Shown here: one piece after another, positions 7,710-15,121 of the stretch | How the letters are laid out: each line of letters begins with the position of its first letter | Position numbering within the stretch: the first letter of the stretch is position 1 | DNA from: Streptococcus oralis | GTDB lineage: Bacteria > Bacillota > Bacilli > Lactobacillales > Streptococcaceae | Assembly: GCF_019929345.1 (NCBI RefSeq) | Contig: NZ_JAHZPJ010000010.1 | Coordinates: 1-64,000 of the forward strand | Direction of reading: 5' to 3' | DNA: 64,000 nucleotides | The notes under the pieces: generated by a model | Database searches by the model: none | The model's input: only the letters and a program-made list of their open reading frames with translations | What the model was told of the DNA's origin: nothing | Made by a program: the position numbers and the translations under genes

Positions 7710-9344
7710 GTGGATATAGGCATCAAGGCTCTAGCGGTTTTGAGTATGATAGGGGGAGCTGTCTTAGCACCTGCGACAGGAGGTACCTCGCTAGCAGTTA
7801 CCTATGCGGCTGGAGCTTATATGGCAGCTGATAGTGCTTATTCGGCAGCTACAGGTCATACTATGATTACAGGAACTCAGCTATCGACGGAGGAGCGGAT
7901 TTGGGCTGGTATTGATGCGGTGGTCACTGTCTTCTCCATGGGTTCGGCCGCCTATCTCAGCAAACTAGCTCAGAGTAGTGCGAAAGGTTCTACCTTACTG
8001 AAGGGGCTTGCGACTGCAGGGAAGTATGCGGATGATGCAAACGATGTTTCCAAGGTGATTTACTCCTTTGCGACAGATCAAGATCCGAACGCGGCACTTC
8101 AGAATTTAGTTCTTGGCCGAGTGATGGGGATTGGTGTGAATGCGGCAGGGAATTATATTGGTGGTAAGATTGGGCGTAGTATCCCATCGGTAGATATACC
8201 AAGCACCAAGCCATCTCATCTGGATGTCCCACTTCAGGCTAAGCAAATACCCAAGCTGGATCCAGCTAATGTACGTTTGAGTAGTAGGGCAGACCTGCAT
8301 CTAAAAGCCAGCCCAGCTGATGGGACTCTGGCTAAGCTGAAAACCTATCCAACAGTCAGCGTGGATGTACCGAAGGTGAAGCAGATTAGGGCTGATTATA
8401 ATGATTATGTCGCTCACAAGACGAGCTTGGGAGAAAAACCACTCTCTATGTCAGATTGGAAGCTAAAGGTTAATAACCTGAAGCAGAATCAAACTGCAGG
8501 TAAAGAGTTTAAGGTAGCTCAAACTGAAAACTTTAAACAGATTGCTAGCCATGTTGAGAATCGAATTACAATAGCAACTATTATTGACGGACAGATAAAA
8601 AAAGTACAAGTTGATGCAATCGGTTTTGATAGTAATGGTAAAATTCGGATCCAAGACTATACTGCATCTAGCAATATTTCTTCTAAACGTCAAGCAATCC
8701 TCGATAATATCGAAAGAAATGGCGGAGTCATTGTTGGTAAGGGGAAAGGCAAATTTGTTGGTGGTGTAGAAATTCCGAAAGGAACTAGGATTGATGTAAT
8801 CAATAGTAGCAATCAAAAAATTGAAAACTTTAAGATGGAGCTGGAAAAACTACCACATGCTAAACTCAGTGCGGAAGATAGTGCTTCAATACTTGAATTG
8901 AAAAATGGAGAGCGTCCAAAACCAGAAGAGATATATTCTAAGTCTGATATTGAAACTCATTTATCCCTGTTTGATGATGGAGTTGTTAAAGTTATGAGTA
9001 AAGAATCATTTAATGATGCAAATAAAAGATTTGGTGGTAGTATTGGTCACCCCAATGGGCAGTATGTGCTACCTAAATCTGTATATGAGCAAGCATTGAA
9101 GGCTTCAAATGGGGATCCTAGAGTGTTAGAAGAGTTGCTAGCTTTAGAATCTGGATATTTAGGTGATTCCCCAGTATTGATTGATATAAAAAATTATCAG
9201 AATATTAGAATGCCATCCGGGAATGAACCGGGGGCATGGGATGGATTATGGGTACCTGGTGGTTATACAAAAGGGGGAATACCAGAAGCGGTTATTGATC
9301 AAATTCAAAAAGGTGATTATTTGATTTCTAATATATTCCAGTAA
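7710..9344 (+). CDS. T7SS toxin cassette copy B: pre-toxin plus two toxin-like domains, no N-terminus
   Basis: The frame is open from 7624, but the first usable codon is the internal GTG at 7710 with no proper ribosome binding site, so the cassette is probably silent. Bases 7641-8387 nearly duplicate 4456-5202 of copy A. After the pre-toxin part comes a unique region. First is a domain of about 110 residues (AGKEFKVAQTENFKQ...VDAIGFD...IRIQDYTAS...GKGKG.F.GG..IP.GT) resembling PD-(D/E)XK nuclease tips of polymorphic toxins. The usual acidic-x-Lys reads DYT here (around residue 315), so catalysis may be lost. The last ~140 residues are the same GNE/WVPGG tip as in copy A. The immunity gene follows 17 nt downstream. 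Confidence 0.6.
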   Translation: MDIGIKALAVLSMIGGAVLAPATGGTSLAVTYAAGAYMAADSAYSAATGHTMITGTQLSTEERIWAGIDAVVTVFSMGSAAYLSKLAQSSAKGSTLLKGLATAGKYADDANDVSKVIYSFATDQDPNAALQNLVLGRVMGIGVNAAGNYIGGKIGRSIPSVDIPSTKPSHLDVPLQAKQIPKLDPANVRLSSRADLHLKASPADGTLAKLKTYPTVSVDVPKVKQIRADYNDYVAHKTSLGEKPLSMSDWKLKVNNLKQNQTAGKEFKVAQTENFKQIASHVENRITIATIIDGQIKKVQVDAIGFDSNGKIRIQDYTASSNISSKRQAILDNIERNGGVIVGKGKGKFVGGVEIPKGTRIDVINSSNQKIENFKMELEKLPHAKLSAEDSASILELKNGERPKPEEIYSKSDIETHLSLFDDGVVKVMSKESFNDANKRFGGSIGHPNGQYVLPKSVYEQALKASNGDPRVLEELLALESGYLGDSPVLIDIKNYQNIRMPSGNEPGAWDGLWVPGGYTKGGIPEAVIDQIQKGDYLISNIFQ

Positions 9345-9361
9345 AGAAAGGATGTATCAAC

Positions 9362-10006
9362 GTGAGAATAATAAAAGGAAATGGGTTCATTATAACTGAA
9401 GAAAATGGCAATTATACAATGTCCTGGATGACAGGAGGTCTTCAAGATAGAGAAGTTACTTATCCAGTTAGTAAAGAATTGGTAGAGAAGGCTTTGAAGT
9501 CAGAACAGGATGCTTATGAGGTAGAACTATTCTTAGAGACTGGAGAATGGGTAACAAAGAAAAGTAATGAAGTAGCTAGACAAAATTATTTTAGGTCATC
9601 ACCTGTTCGGATTTTAGTAAATCCTTCAGCTATTAAAGATCTATTCTCTGATCAAGAATTTGAAGAATTGTTATATAAAGCCATATCTTCAGAACTAAAA
9701 CCAACTGAACTTGATGCAATTGGTATAGTTGATAGTCATTTAGAGCTTCTTCTGGTGGATCCGGTTGGCTGGGAGGAAGAGATAGAAGCAGTCCATCTGG
9801 AAATTCTGCAAGAAAAAATTAATAATTACATTCACTTCCTCGAAAGCAAGCAGTATGTGGAGCAATATGGTGATAAGTTTGACAAAAAAGTCATCCATAT
9901 CACATTCCAGTATTCTCCATCTGATAATGGTTTAGCCTTTCTCGCAGCGGTTCAGAAGGTGTTACAACCCACAGATATGAGCTTGAAGATAGAATTGCCA
10001 GAGTAA
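9362..10006 (+). CDS. Putative immunity protein with C-terminal DUF6572-like domain
   Basis: Translation starts at GTG 9362 with AGAAAGG (9345-9351) upstream, 17 nt after the copy B stop. The 214-residue protein appears to have two parts. Residues 1-115 are a beta-rich domain I do not recognise. Residues 118-214 (LDAIGIVDSHLELLLVDPVGWEEEIEAVHL... then QEKINNYIHFLESKQY) match the pattern of DUF6572 proteins common in immunity clusters. The gene at 13462 ends in the start of the same second domain. It is followed by a strong terminator at 10010. Cognate pairing with copy B is inferred. Confidence 0.6.
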   Translation: MRIIKGNGFIITEENGNYTMSWMTGGLQDREVTYPVSKELVEKALKSEQDAYEVELFLETGEWVTKKSNEVARQNYFRSSPVRILVNPSAIKDLFSDQEFEELLYKAISSELKPTELDAIGIVDSHLELLLVDPVGWEEEIEAVHLEILQEKINNYIHFLESKQYVEQYGDKFDKKVIHITFQYSPSDNGLAFLAAVQKVLQPTDMSLKIELPE

Positions 10007-10009
10007 TAA

Positions 10010-10033
10010 AGGGAGCGGAAACGCTCTCTTTTT
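10010..10033 (+). terminator. Rho-independent terminator after the copy B immunity gene
   Basis: GGGAGCG-GAAA-CGCTCTC hairpin with a GNRA-type tetraloop, followed directly by TTTTT. It closes the copy B unit. Confidence 0.85.
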
Positions 10034-10034
10034 G

Positions 10035-10043
10035 TGGTATAAT
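10035..10043 (+). promoter_or_regulatory. Extended -10 box just before toxin copy C
   Basis: TGGTATAAT lies directly between the terminator and the point (10047) where homology with copy A begins. It fits the TGnTATAAT extended -10 of streptococci; no -35 is evident. A transcript from here would cover a start-less toxin cassette and then the PoNi-like immunity gene. Activity is inferred. Confidence 0.4.
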
Positions 10044-10162
10044 GTAATATAGAAACCACACAACAGCAGTCCTATAGTCTAGCAGAAATCCTAGATGGGA
10101 AGGCTAGTCCCATTCAAGCTGCTAAGGATGTCTATGATGATCGTATAAAAGCTGTTAAGGAA

Positions 10163-11929
10163 ATGATGGCTAAGAAGGATCAGTTATCCGATGAGCAAAT
10201 CAAGGCCTTAGAAGGCAAGAGCGCAGAGGAAATCGTGGCTGCACGCTATCCTGGGCAACTACCAGACTACCAGAGACTCAAAGCCAGTCGCTATTACGAA
10301 GAGAATAAGGAGAGCCTCCAATATGTGGATATAGGACTCAAGGCTCTAGCAGTTTTGAGTATGATAGGGGGAGCTGTCTTAGCACCTGCGACAGGAGGTA
10401 CCTCGCTAACAGTCACTTATGCGGCTGGTGCTTATCTAGCAGCTGATAATGCTTACTCTGCGGCTACGGGTCATACTATGATTACCGGAACTCAGCTATC
10501 GACGGAGGAGCGGGTTTGGGCTGGTATTGATGCGGTGGTCACTGTCTTCTCCATGGGTTCGGCCGCCTATCTCAGCAAACTAGCTCAGAGTGGTGCGAAA
10601 GGTTCCACCTTATTGAAGGGGCTTGCGACTGCAGGGAAGTATGCGGATGATGCAAACGATGTCTCCAAGGTGATTTACTCCTTTGCGACAGATCAAGATC
10701 CGAACGCGGCGCTTCAGAATTTAGTTCTTGGCCGAGTGGTGGGGATTGGTGTGAATGCGGCAGGGAATTATATTGGTGGTAAGATTGGGCGTAGTATCCC
10801 ATCGGTAGATATACTAAGCACCAAGCCATCTCATCTGGATGTCCCACTTCAGGCTAAGCAAATACCCAAGCTGGATCCAGCTAATGTACGTTTGAGCAGT
10901 AGGAAAGATCTGCATCTGAAAGCCAGCACAGCTGATACGACCCTCGCCAAGCTGAAAAGCCATCCACCAGTTAGCATGGATGTGCCAAAGGTCAAGCAGA
11001 TATCAGGCGACAACGTATCCAAGACCATTAGCGGAGTCAAACCAGGTGATGTGGATGTGCCGAAGGTGAAGGACATCTATAAATCAGGGGAGACGTCAGT
11101 TCCTAAAGATCTAGATGTACCGAGTGGGGCAACGAGTAGAAAAGCTCATGTAGAAGATGTTGAACACTACACCACTTGGGATCAAATGAAAGCTGAACAT
11201 TATCGGACAGTAACAGAGTTTGTTCAAGCTAATAAACCAGAAGGTGCTTCCCACCCACGAGAATGGCTCAGTAAACCTAATCATGAGTTTAAAATCGAAC
11301 ATATGTCTGATGGGACTCAAGTTTGGAGATACACGGATGACATTGGTGTTGAAAAAGTTTATGTAGATGGCGTTCTTCAAGGTGGAGGTGTTCCCAATCC
11401 AAAAGTAACTCAACACTTCGAGCAACTGAACCCTAAGATTAAAGATTTTGACCCTGAAGTTGCTAGTACTCTTCAAAAGTCAAATGCTGGAGAGATACTG
11501 GCTGATGATAATATGCGGATAGTGAGAGAAAATGTAGGTGCTAACGGGAATACATACACACTTGAGAGTATTGGTAGACCAGCACCAAGTGGAATCGATG
11601 ATCCAATTGTCAAGGGGATTGATGGAATCTATGAAAACCAAACTCCACCACCTTCATATGTTATTAATGAAACTAAGTGGGGGAGTTCTCAGATTAACCA
11701 GCATACGCTTGATGGGCCTCAGATGTCTGAAAGATGGATAAGAAATCGCTTGGACAAATTAAGTATGATGGAACAAGTTAAGATTAATAAGGCAATTAAA
11801 ACTGGCGATGTGGAGTTTGTCATCAGTAAAGTAGATACAAGTGGGAAAGTTTCAACCTATTATGCTACATCTGTCACAGATTCGACTGGTCAAGTCACGC
11901 AAGTAAAAGAAGGCGCTATATGGCCATAG
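10163..11929 (+). CDS. T7SS toxin cassette copy C: pre-toxin plus PoNe-type DNase tip, no N-terminus
   Basis: Open from 10043, first ATG at 10163, with no ribosome binding site and no secretion domain, so it is probably a silent cassette. Bases 10047-11071 match 4247-5271 without indels at an offset of exactly 5800 bp. The tip carries GIDGIYEN (Asp at residue 487), then ETKWGSS (Glu 503, Lys 505) and a QMS motif. This is the layout of PoNe (polymorphic nuclease effector) DNases of the PD-(D/E)XK superfamily, with catalytic residues intact. The next gene is a PoNi-like immunity protein, which strongly supports the call. Recombination in the repeat would join this tip in frame to the N-terminus at 3816. 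Confidence 0.75.
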   Translation: MMAKKDQLSDEQIKALEGKSAEEIVAARYPGQLPDYQRLKASRYYEENKESLQYVDIGLKALAVLSMIGGAVLAPATGGTSLTVTYAAGAYLAADNAYSAATGHTMITGTQLSTEERVWAGIDAVVTVFSMGSAAYLSKLAQSGAKGSTLLKGLATAGKYADDANDVSKVIYSFATDQDPNAALQNLVLGRVVGIGVNAAGNYIGGKIGRSIPSVDILSTKPSHLDVPLQAKQIPKLDPANVRLSSRKDLHLKASTADTTLAKLKSHPPVSMDVPKVKQISGDNVSKTISGVKPGDVDVPKVKDIYKSGETSVPKDLDVPSGATSRKAHVEDVEHYTTWDQMKAEHYRTVTEFVQANKPEGASHPREWLSKPNHEFKIEHMSDGTQVWRYTDDIGVEKVYVDGVLQGGGVPNPKVTQHFEQLNPKIKDFDPEVASTLQKSNAGEILADDNMRIVRENVGANGNTYTLESIGRPAPSGIDDPIVKGIDGIYENQTPPPSYVINETKWGSSQINQHTLDGPQMSERWIRNRLDKLSMMEQVKINKAIKTGDVEFVISKVDTSGKVSTYYATSVTDSTGQVTQVKEGAIWP

Positions 11930-11940
11930 GAGGATAAGTG

Positions 11941-12672
11941 GTGAAAAGAGATAATATATTTATAGAAGAAAAAATCAATGAATTAATTAAATTTAATGAA
12001 ATGATGATTAACGAATGGCTACAAGAATTAAACCAGCTTAAACTAGGAATTAATCCTTATAAACGTCCAACTGACGAAGTAATTAAACTAACTCAAGAAG
12101 ATATATCTATTTATCAAGAAAAGAAAATGCTAGCTACCTATACAGCAGGATATTCTATTGAAAAGTTTAAGGAGGAATACCTTAAATTTGTTGATAGCTT
12201 GTTTCCAGTTTGGCATAGCAATTCTGGCTATCTTCAAATGGTTCGGGCGCTTTCTATAGGTATCTTGTTAGAGGTTGATGAAGAGATTTTTGATAAGTTG
12301 GTGGATTTGGTCAAGAAAGATGATCCAGAGGATTATTTGATTGATTACTTGATTCAATCACGTCAACCAGATTGGAAAATTCGGATAAACTATAATTTTC
12401 CAAGACCCTATGGCTTTACTAGGAAAATTATTGAAGAAGAGAATTCTGAACAGGCCCTCAAACTGCTGCAAGAATATGTAACTAAGAAATGGTATCCTGG
12501 ACATCGGGATACTGGTTGGTATGACTTGCATAAAGCGAATATTGATAATTATTATGGTTACTGGTCCTTTGAATCTGGCGCTCTCTGCAAACTCAAGGGC
12601 TTGGATTACAAGGAATTGGAAGGTGTCCAGTATTTTCCTTATGATTTGGTTGCTGAAGGAGCGAAAGACTAG
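11941..12672 (+). CDS. PoNi-type immunity protein (DUF1910/DUF1911)
   Basis: The 243-residue helical protein ends in the characteristic PoNi/DUF1911 block: WYPGHRDTGWYDLHK, then NYYGYWSFESGALCKLKGLD and a PYDL end. PoNi proteins bind and block PoNe DNases. It lies 11 nt after the PoNe-type tip. I chose GTG 11941 over the adjacent GTG 11938 because GGAGG at 11929-11933 is 7 nt from the former and only 4 nt from the latter. Expression could come from the extended -10 box at 10035, which would give protection even though the toxin cassette has no start. Confidence 0.8.
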   Translation: MKRDNIFIEEKINELIKFNEMMINEWLQELNQLKLGINPYKRPTDEVIKLTQEDISIYQEKKMLATYTAGYSIEKFKEEYLKFVDSLFPVWHSNSGYLQMVRALSIGILLEVDEEIFDKLVDLVKKDDPEDYLIDYLIQSRQPDWKIRINYNFPRPYGFTRKIIEEENSEQALKLLQEYVTKKWYPGHRDTGWYDLHKANIDNYYGYWSFESGALCKLKGLDYKELEGVQYFPYDLVAEGAKD

Positions 12673-12691
12673 TGTACACTAATAGTTTTGC

Positions 12692-12853
12692 AAGAGTCTG
12701 GAACAAAAAGATTTTTTAGGAATTCCTTATTATAAATTTTTAAAATCAATAGATTAGACAAAAAAGCGAACAAGACAGAATTCTGAGTGTCAGATAACTC
12801 GTTTTGTTCGCTTTTTATATTTAAGGTTAGACTTTTGTCCCAGACTCTTTTTT
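12692..12853. repeat. Nested inverted repeat, MITE- or terminator-like
   Basis: Outer arms AAGAGTCTGGAACAAAA (12692-12708) and its near-complement ending CCCAGACTCTT (about 12832-12850) enclose an inner hairpin. The inner arms are AAAAAAGCGAACAAGAC (12760-12776) and GTTTTGTTCGCTTTTT (12801-12816), the second ending in a T-tract that could terminate transcription. The AGTCTGGGACAAAA arm looks like a sequence dispersed in streptococcal genomes. No ORF inside. Confidence 0.65.
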
Positions 12854-12920
12854 ACACCTCCTCTCTCCACCTTGCTATTCTCCAAAAGTTTCCAGTTTTT
12901 GTCCTAACCTTCCTTTCTTA

Positions 12921-12929
12921 TGCTATAAT
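12921..12929 (+). promoter_or_regulatory. Extended -10 box before the toxin D remnant
   Basis: TGCTATAAT matches an extended -10; TTGTCC at 12899-12904 is a weak -35 at 19 nt. Downstream are GAGGGA and ATGATG (12951), opening a 10-codon stub MMKKILKVLL that stops at 12983. It looks like the promoter and signal-peptide start of a gene whose body has been lost. It could now drive the immunity gene at 13462. Confidence 0.45.
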
Positions 12930-12952
12930 AGCCTATAGAAAGTCGAGGGAAT

Positions 12953-13461
12953 GATGAAGAAAATATTAAAGGTTCTTCTGTAGGGCGTGTAACTAAAGAT
13001 GGGATTGGCCAAGGAAACTTCACAACAAGTATTGTAGAAGATTCTGTCCTCTTGTATGATAAAAATGGGGTTCTGAAATCAGGTTCAGAGATTGCGACAG
13101 TAAAAGGAGTTCGTAATGATACATATGAGATTCAGGTATGTTTCAATATGAGTACAGTCCAGAACTTGTCAAGAATATGGATAAAAAAGGCTGGATACAA
13201 TTTCCAAATGGTGATACGCCGGGTTCTTCATCTTTAAATATTCCAGGTGCCAAAACCTGGGCTGGTTCTGACATTAATATGTCTGAGAGCGAACTACTTA
13301 TGCCAACGATTGACACAACGGGGCATTCTTACGATGATTTTCTATCTGCGATTGAACGTCAAGGCTATTATGAAATCAAGAATCCACGTGTCTATAAGCC
13401 TGGCACTAATGAAATTGTTCAAGTTGAGGGGATTTTTAGAATAAATCAATGGAGTAAATAA
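12953..13461 (+). pseudogene. Remnant of a toxin C-terminus (fragment D), frameshifted
   Basis: An open frame without a start (12953 to about 13136, ...GRVTKDGIGQGNFTTSIVEDS...VRNDTYEIQV) continues after a one-base shift near 13136 into 13138-13461 (MFQYEYSPELVKNMDKKGW...). A single missing base restores one continuous protein of about 168 residues. The order beta-rich domain, PNGDTPGSSSLNIPG loop and C-terminal IFRINQWSK stop, followed by a small immunity-like gene with a 0-nt gap, fits a polymorphic toxin tip. The pre-toxin part is absent. I do not recognise the activity. Confidence 0.55.
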
Positions 13462-14100
13462 ATGCAGACATATAAATTGAAAAATAAAGAGAATTATAAA
13501 TATTTTGTCAAACATTATCTAGAGGTGATGAAGGAAGGGAAAGAAGCAGAAGCATTTCTAGGAACAGAAGCTAAGTATCGTTTTCGGCAACGAGATTCTT
13601 ATGAAGTGGATAGTACAGATATTGGAGTATTAATGGAATATTGCTTATACCCTTTGTATGTGGAAGGTGATAAGGATATAGCGCGCAGAACCTTTGAAAT
13701 CTTGAAAGATTTTAGCTTATCAGTTGACCTAGTCAAATTAGATAAGGTGACTGATTATATTTTCATTCAAAATAGGCGTTTGCAAAGATATATTAGCCTT
13801 CCCTTTGTTATTAAGACTGATGAGTTAGTAAGAAATATTATAGAGAGTATTTCTAATCTATCAGATGAACAGAAGAAAGATTGGTTATATCAAGGGCTAT
13901 GTAATGCATTAGACCGTGATCCTTTATACAGACAGTGTGACGAAGAAAAGGTGGAGAAGATTCTTAAGGAATTTAAGGAAAAATACTACAATCCACCAAA
14001 GATAGTAAAAACCATTAAAACAGTTGAGAAAATTGAACTAGACGTTACAAGTATCGATGCGATGGGTGTTTCAGATGACCATCTAGAGTTATTGAGATAG
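13462..14100 (+). CDS. Putative immunity protein with truncated DUF6572-like end
   Basis: A 212-residue, Lys/Glu-rich helical protein whose ATG follows the stop of toxin remnant D directly. The main body (1-190) is unfamiliar. The last residues, SIDAMGVSDDHLELLR, align with LDAIGIVDSHLELLL, the start of the C-terminal domain of the immunity protein at 9362, and then stop. The second domain therefore seems to have been cut off here. The two proteins share this join but not their first domains, as expected if a common immunity tail is fused to different specificity domains. Confidence 0.6.
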   Translation: MQTYKLKNKENYKYFVKHYLEVMKEGKEAEAFLGTEAKYRFRQRDSYEVDSTDIGVLMEYCLYPLYVEGDKDIARRTFEILKDFSLSVDLVKLDKVTDYIFIQNRRLQRYISLPFVIKTDELVRNIIESISNLSDEQKKDWLYQGLCNALDRDPLYRQCDEEKVEKILKEFKEKYYNPPKIVKTIKTVEKIELDVTSIDAMGVSDDHLELLR

Positions 14101-14101
14101 A

Positions 14102-14173
14102 TTAAAAAAAGAAGAGACTCCGCTCAACAATTATCAAGAGTATCCGGAATGGTATGAGAAACACGTAAAATAG
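14102..14173 (+). pseudogene. C-terminal scrap of a membrane immunity paralog
   Basis: A short frame ending at TAG 14171-14173 reads ...NYQEYPEWYEKHVK. It resembles the C-terminal end of the membrane protein at 14293 (EEYGYTIEEWYGKKSKMYKEHVK). There is no start. It is probably the tail of a deleted paralog. Confidence 0.35.
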
Positions 14174-14193
14174 ATTTGAAAGGAATCCACTAG

Positions 14194-14280
14194 GGAGTGG
14201 AGACTGTCAAGAGTGTCGGCAAGAATGTTTCTGATTTTTTCAATGGTGGTCTGAAGGCAGCCTCATCCCTGTTTGGGTAA
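14194..14280 (+). pseudogene. C-terminal scrap of a T7SS effector (glycine-containing tail)
   Basis: A 28-codon frame behind a stop reads ...VKSVGKNVSDFFNGGLKAASSLFG. It resembles the amphipathic Gly/Ala end of pore-forming T7SS effectors such as TelE and sits just before a multi-pass membrane protein, the usual type of immunity for such toxins. Too short for a firm call. Confidence 0.35.
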
Positions 14281-14292
14281 TAGGAGAAATAA

Positions 14293-15108
14293 ATGGATAA
14301 GATACAAAAAGATATTAATGATGCACTCGATTCAACTCGAAGATTAAACTTAGTAAAGATAATTTTTGTAGCGCCTTTTTTTTCATTGATGATTATGTTT
14401 GGGACATCTTTACCGATAAACCTATTTCGAATGGCTAGTGAAGCTGGACATGAACTAGTTACGCAATTGACATCAGTTGAAAAAGGTTTCATTCCCCCAG
14501 ATAGTTTCTTTGGTTTTCTATTCTTGTTTTGTTGGTGTTATTTTATTTGTTGTTATATCATTACGAAAAGAAATCGCATTAAAGCCTATTTAATGACTCA
14601 GATTTTTCAATTGTTTTTGCTCGTAATTACATATTATAGTTGGTTTGTAGCCATCTTGTATTTAATCCCTCTAGTAGCAGTTCGTATCGTTTACTGGATT
14701 GGGTTTGTCTTATCACTGATTTACCTTATCTATATCCTTGTTACAAAGCAACGCGCTAGAAAGGATTATTTCTCCTCAGAATATTATAAAAATTTTTTGA
14801 ATGTGATTTTATTCTTATGGTTGTTGATGTATGGAATCAATCTCTTCACCAACGGACTCAATCATTTCCTAGCGTATCTCTTGCTTGCTTTATTACCTAT
14901 TGCACCTATTTTACTAGGACTATTTTTGGTATCATTTTTCAAGTCCAATGTAGTAACTCTAGAGAACTTGAATGCAGTCAATAAAAACCAAGAGAAATAC
15001 CGTGAAGAGTATGGATATACCATCGAAGAATGGTATGGGAAAAAGTCAAAAATGTACAAGGAACATGTAAAAAATCTAAAAAGAGATAAAGGTTTATTTG
15101 ATTTTTAA
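14293..15108 (+). CDS. Multi-pass membrane protein, putative immunity to a membrane-active toxin
   Basis: The 271-residue protein has about six hydrophobic segments (roughly residues 20-40, 73-95, 104-124, 127-150, 170-190, 194-217), a charged N-terminus and a Lys-rich cytoplasmic tail. The ATG at 14293 has AGGAGA 6 nt upstream. It follows a fragment that looks like the end of a glycine-rich T7SS effector, a pairing known for TelE with its membrane immunity protein TipE. I cannot tell whether it is a TipE homolog. It is co-directional with the lipoprotein gene 13 nt downstream. Confidence 0.55.
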   Translation: MDKIQKDINDALDSTRRLNLVKIIFVAPFFSLMIMFGTSLPINLFRMASEAGHELVTQLTSVEKGFIPPDSFFGFLFLFCWCYFICCYIITKRNRIKAYLMTQIFQLFLLVITYYSWFVAILYLIPLVAVRIVYWIGFVLSLIYLIYILVTKQRARKDYFSSEYYKNFLNVILFLWLLMYGINLFTNGLNHFLAYLLLALLPIAPILLGLFLVSFFKSNVVTLENLNAVNKNQEKYREEYGYTIEEWYGKKSKMYKEHVKNLKRDKGLFDF

Positions 15109-15121
15109 TAAAAGGAGAAAA

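Noticed and set aside
7641..11071. Repeats as insertion sequences
   Set aside because: No transposase, terminal inverted repeats or target duplications; the repeats are internal coding segments of one toxin family.
13052..13237. Separate 61-codon gene
   Set aside because: Its first half continues the toxin remnant frame and its second half is the shifted shadow of 13138-13461.
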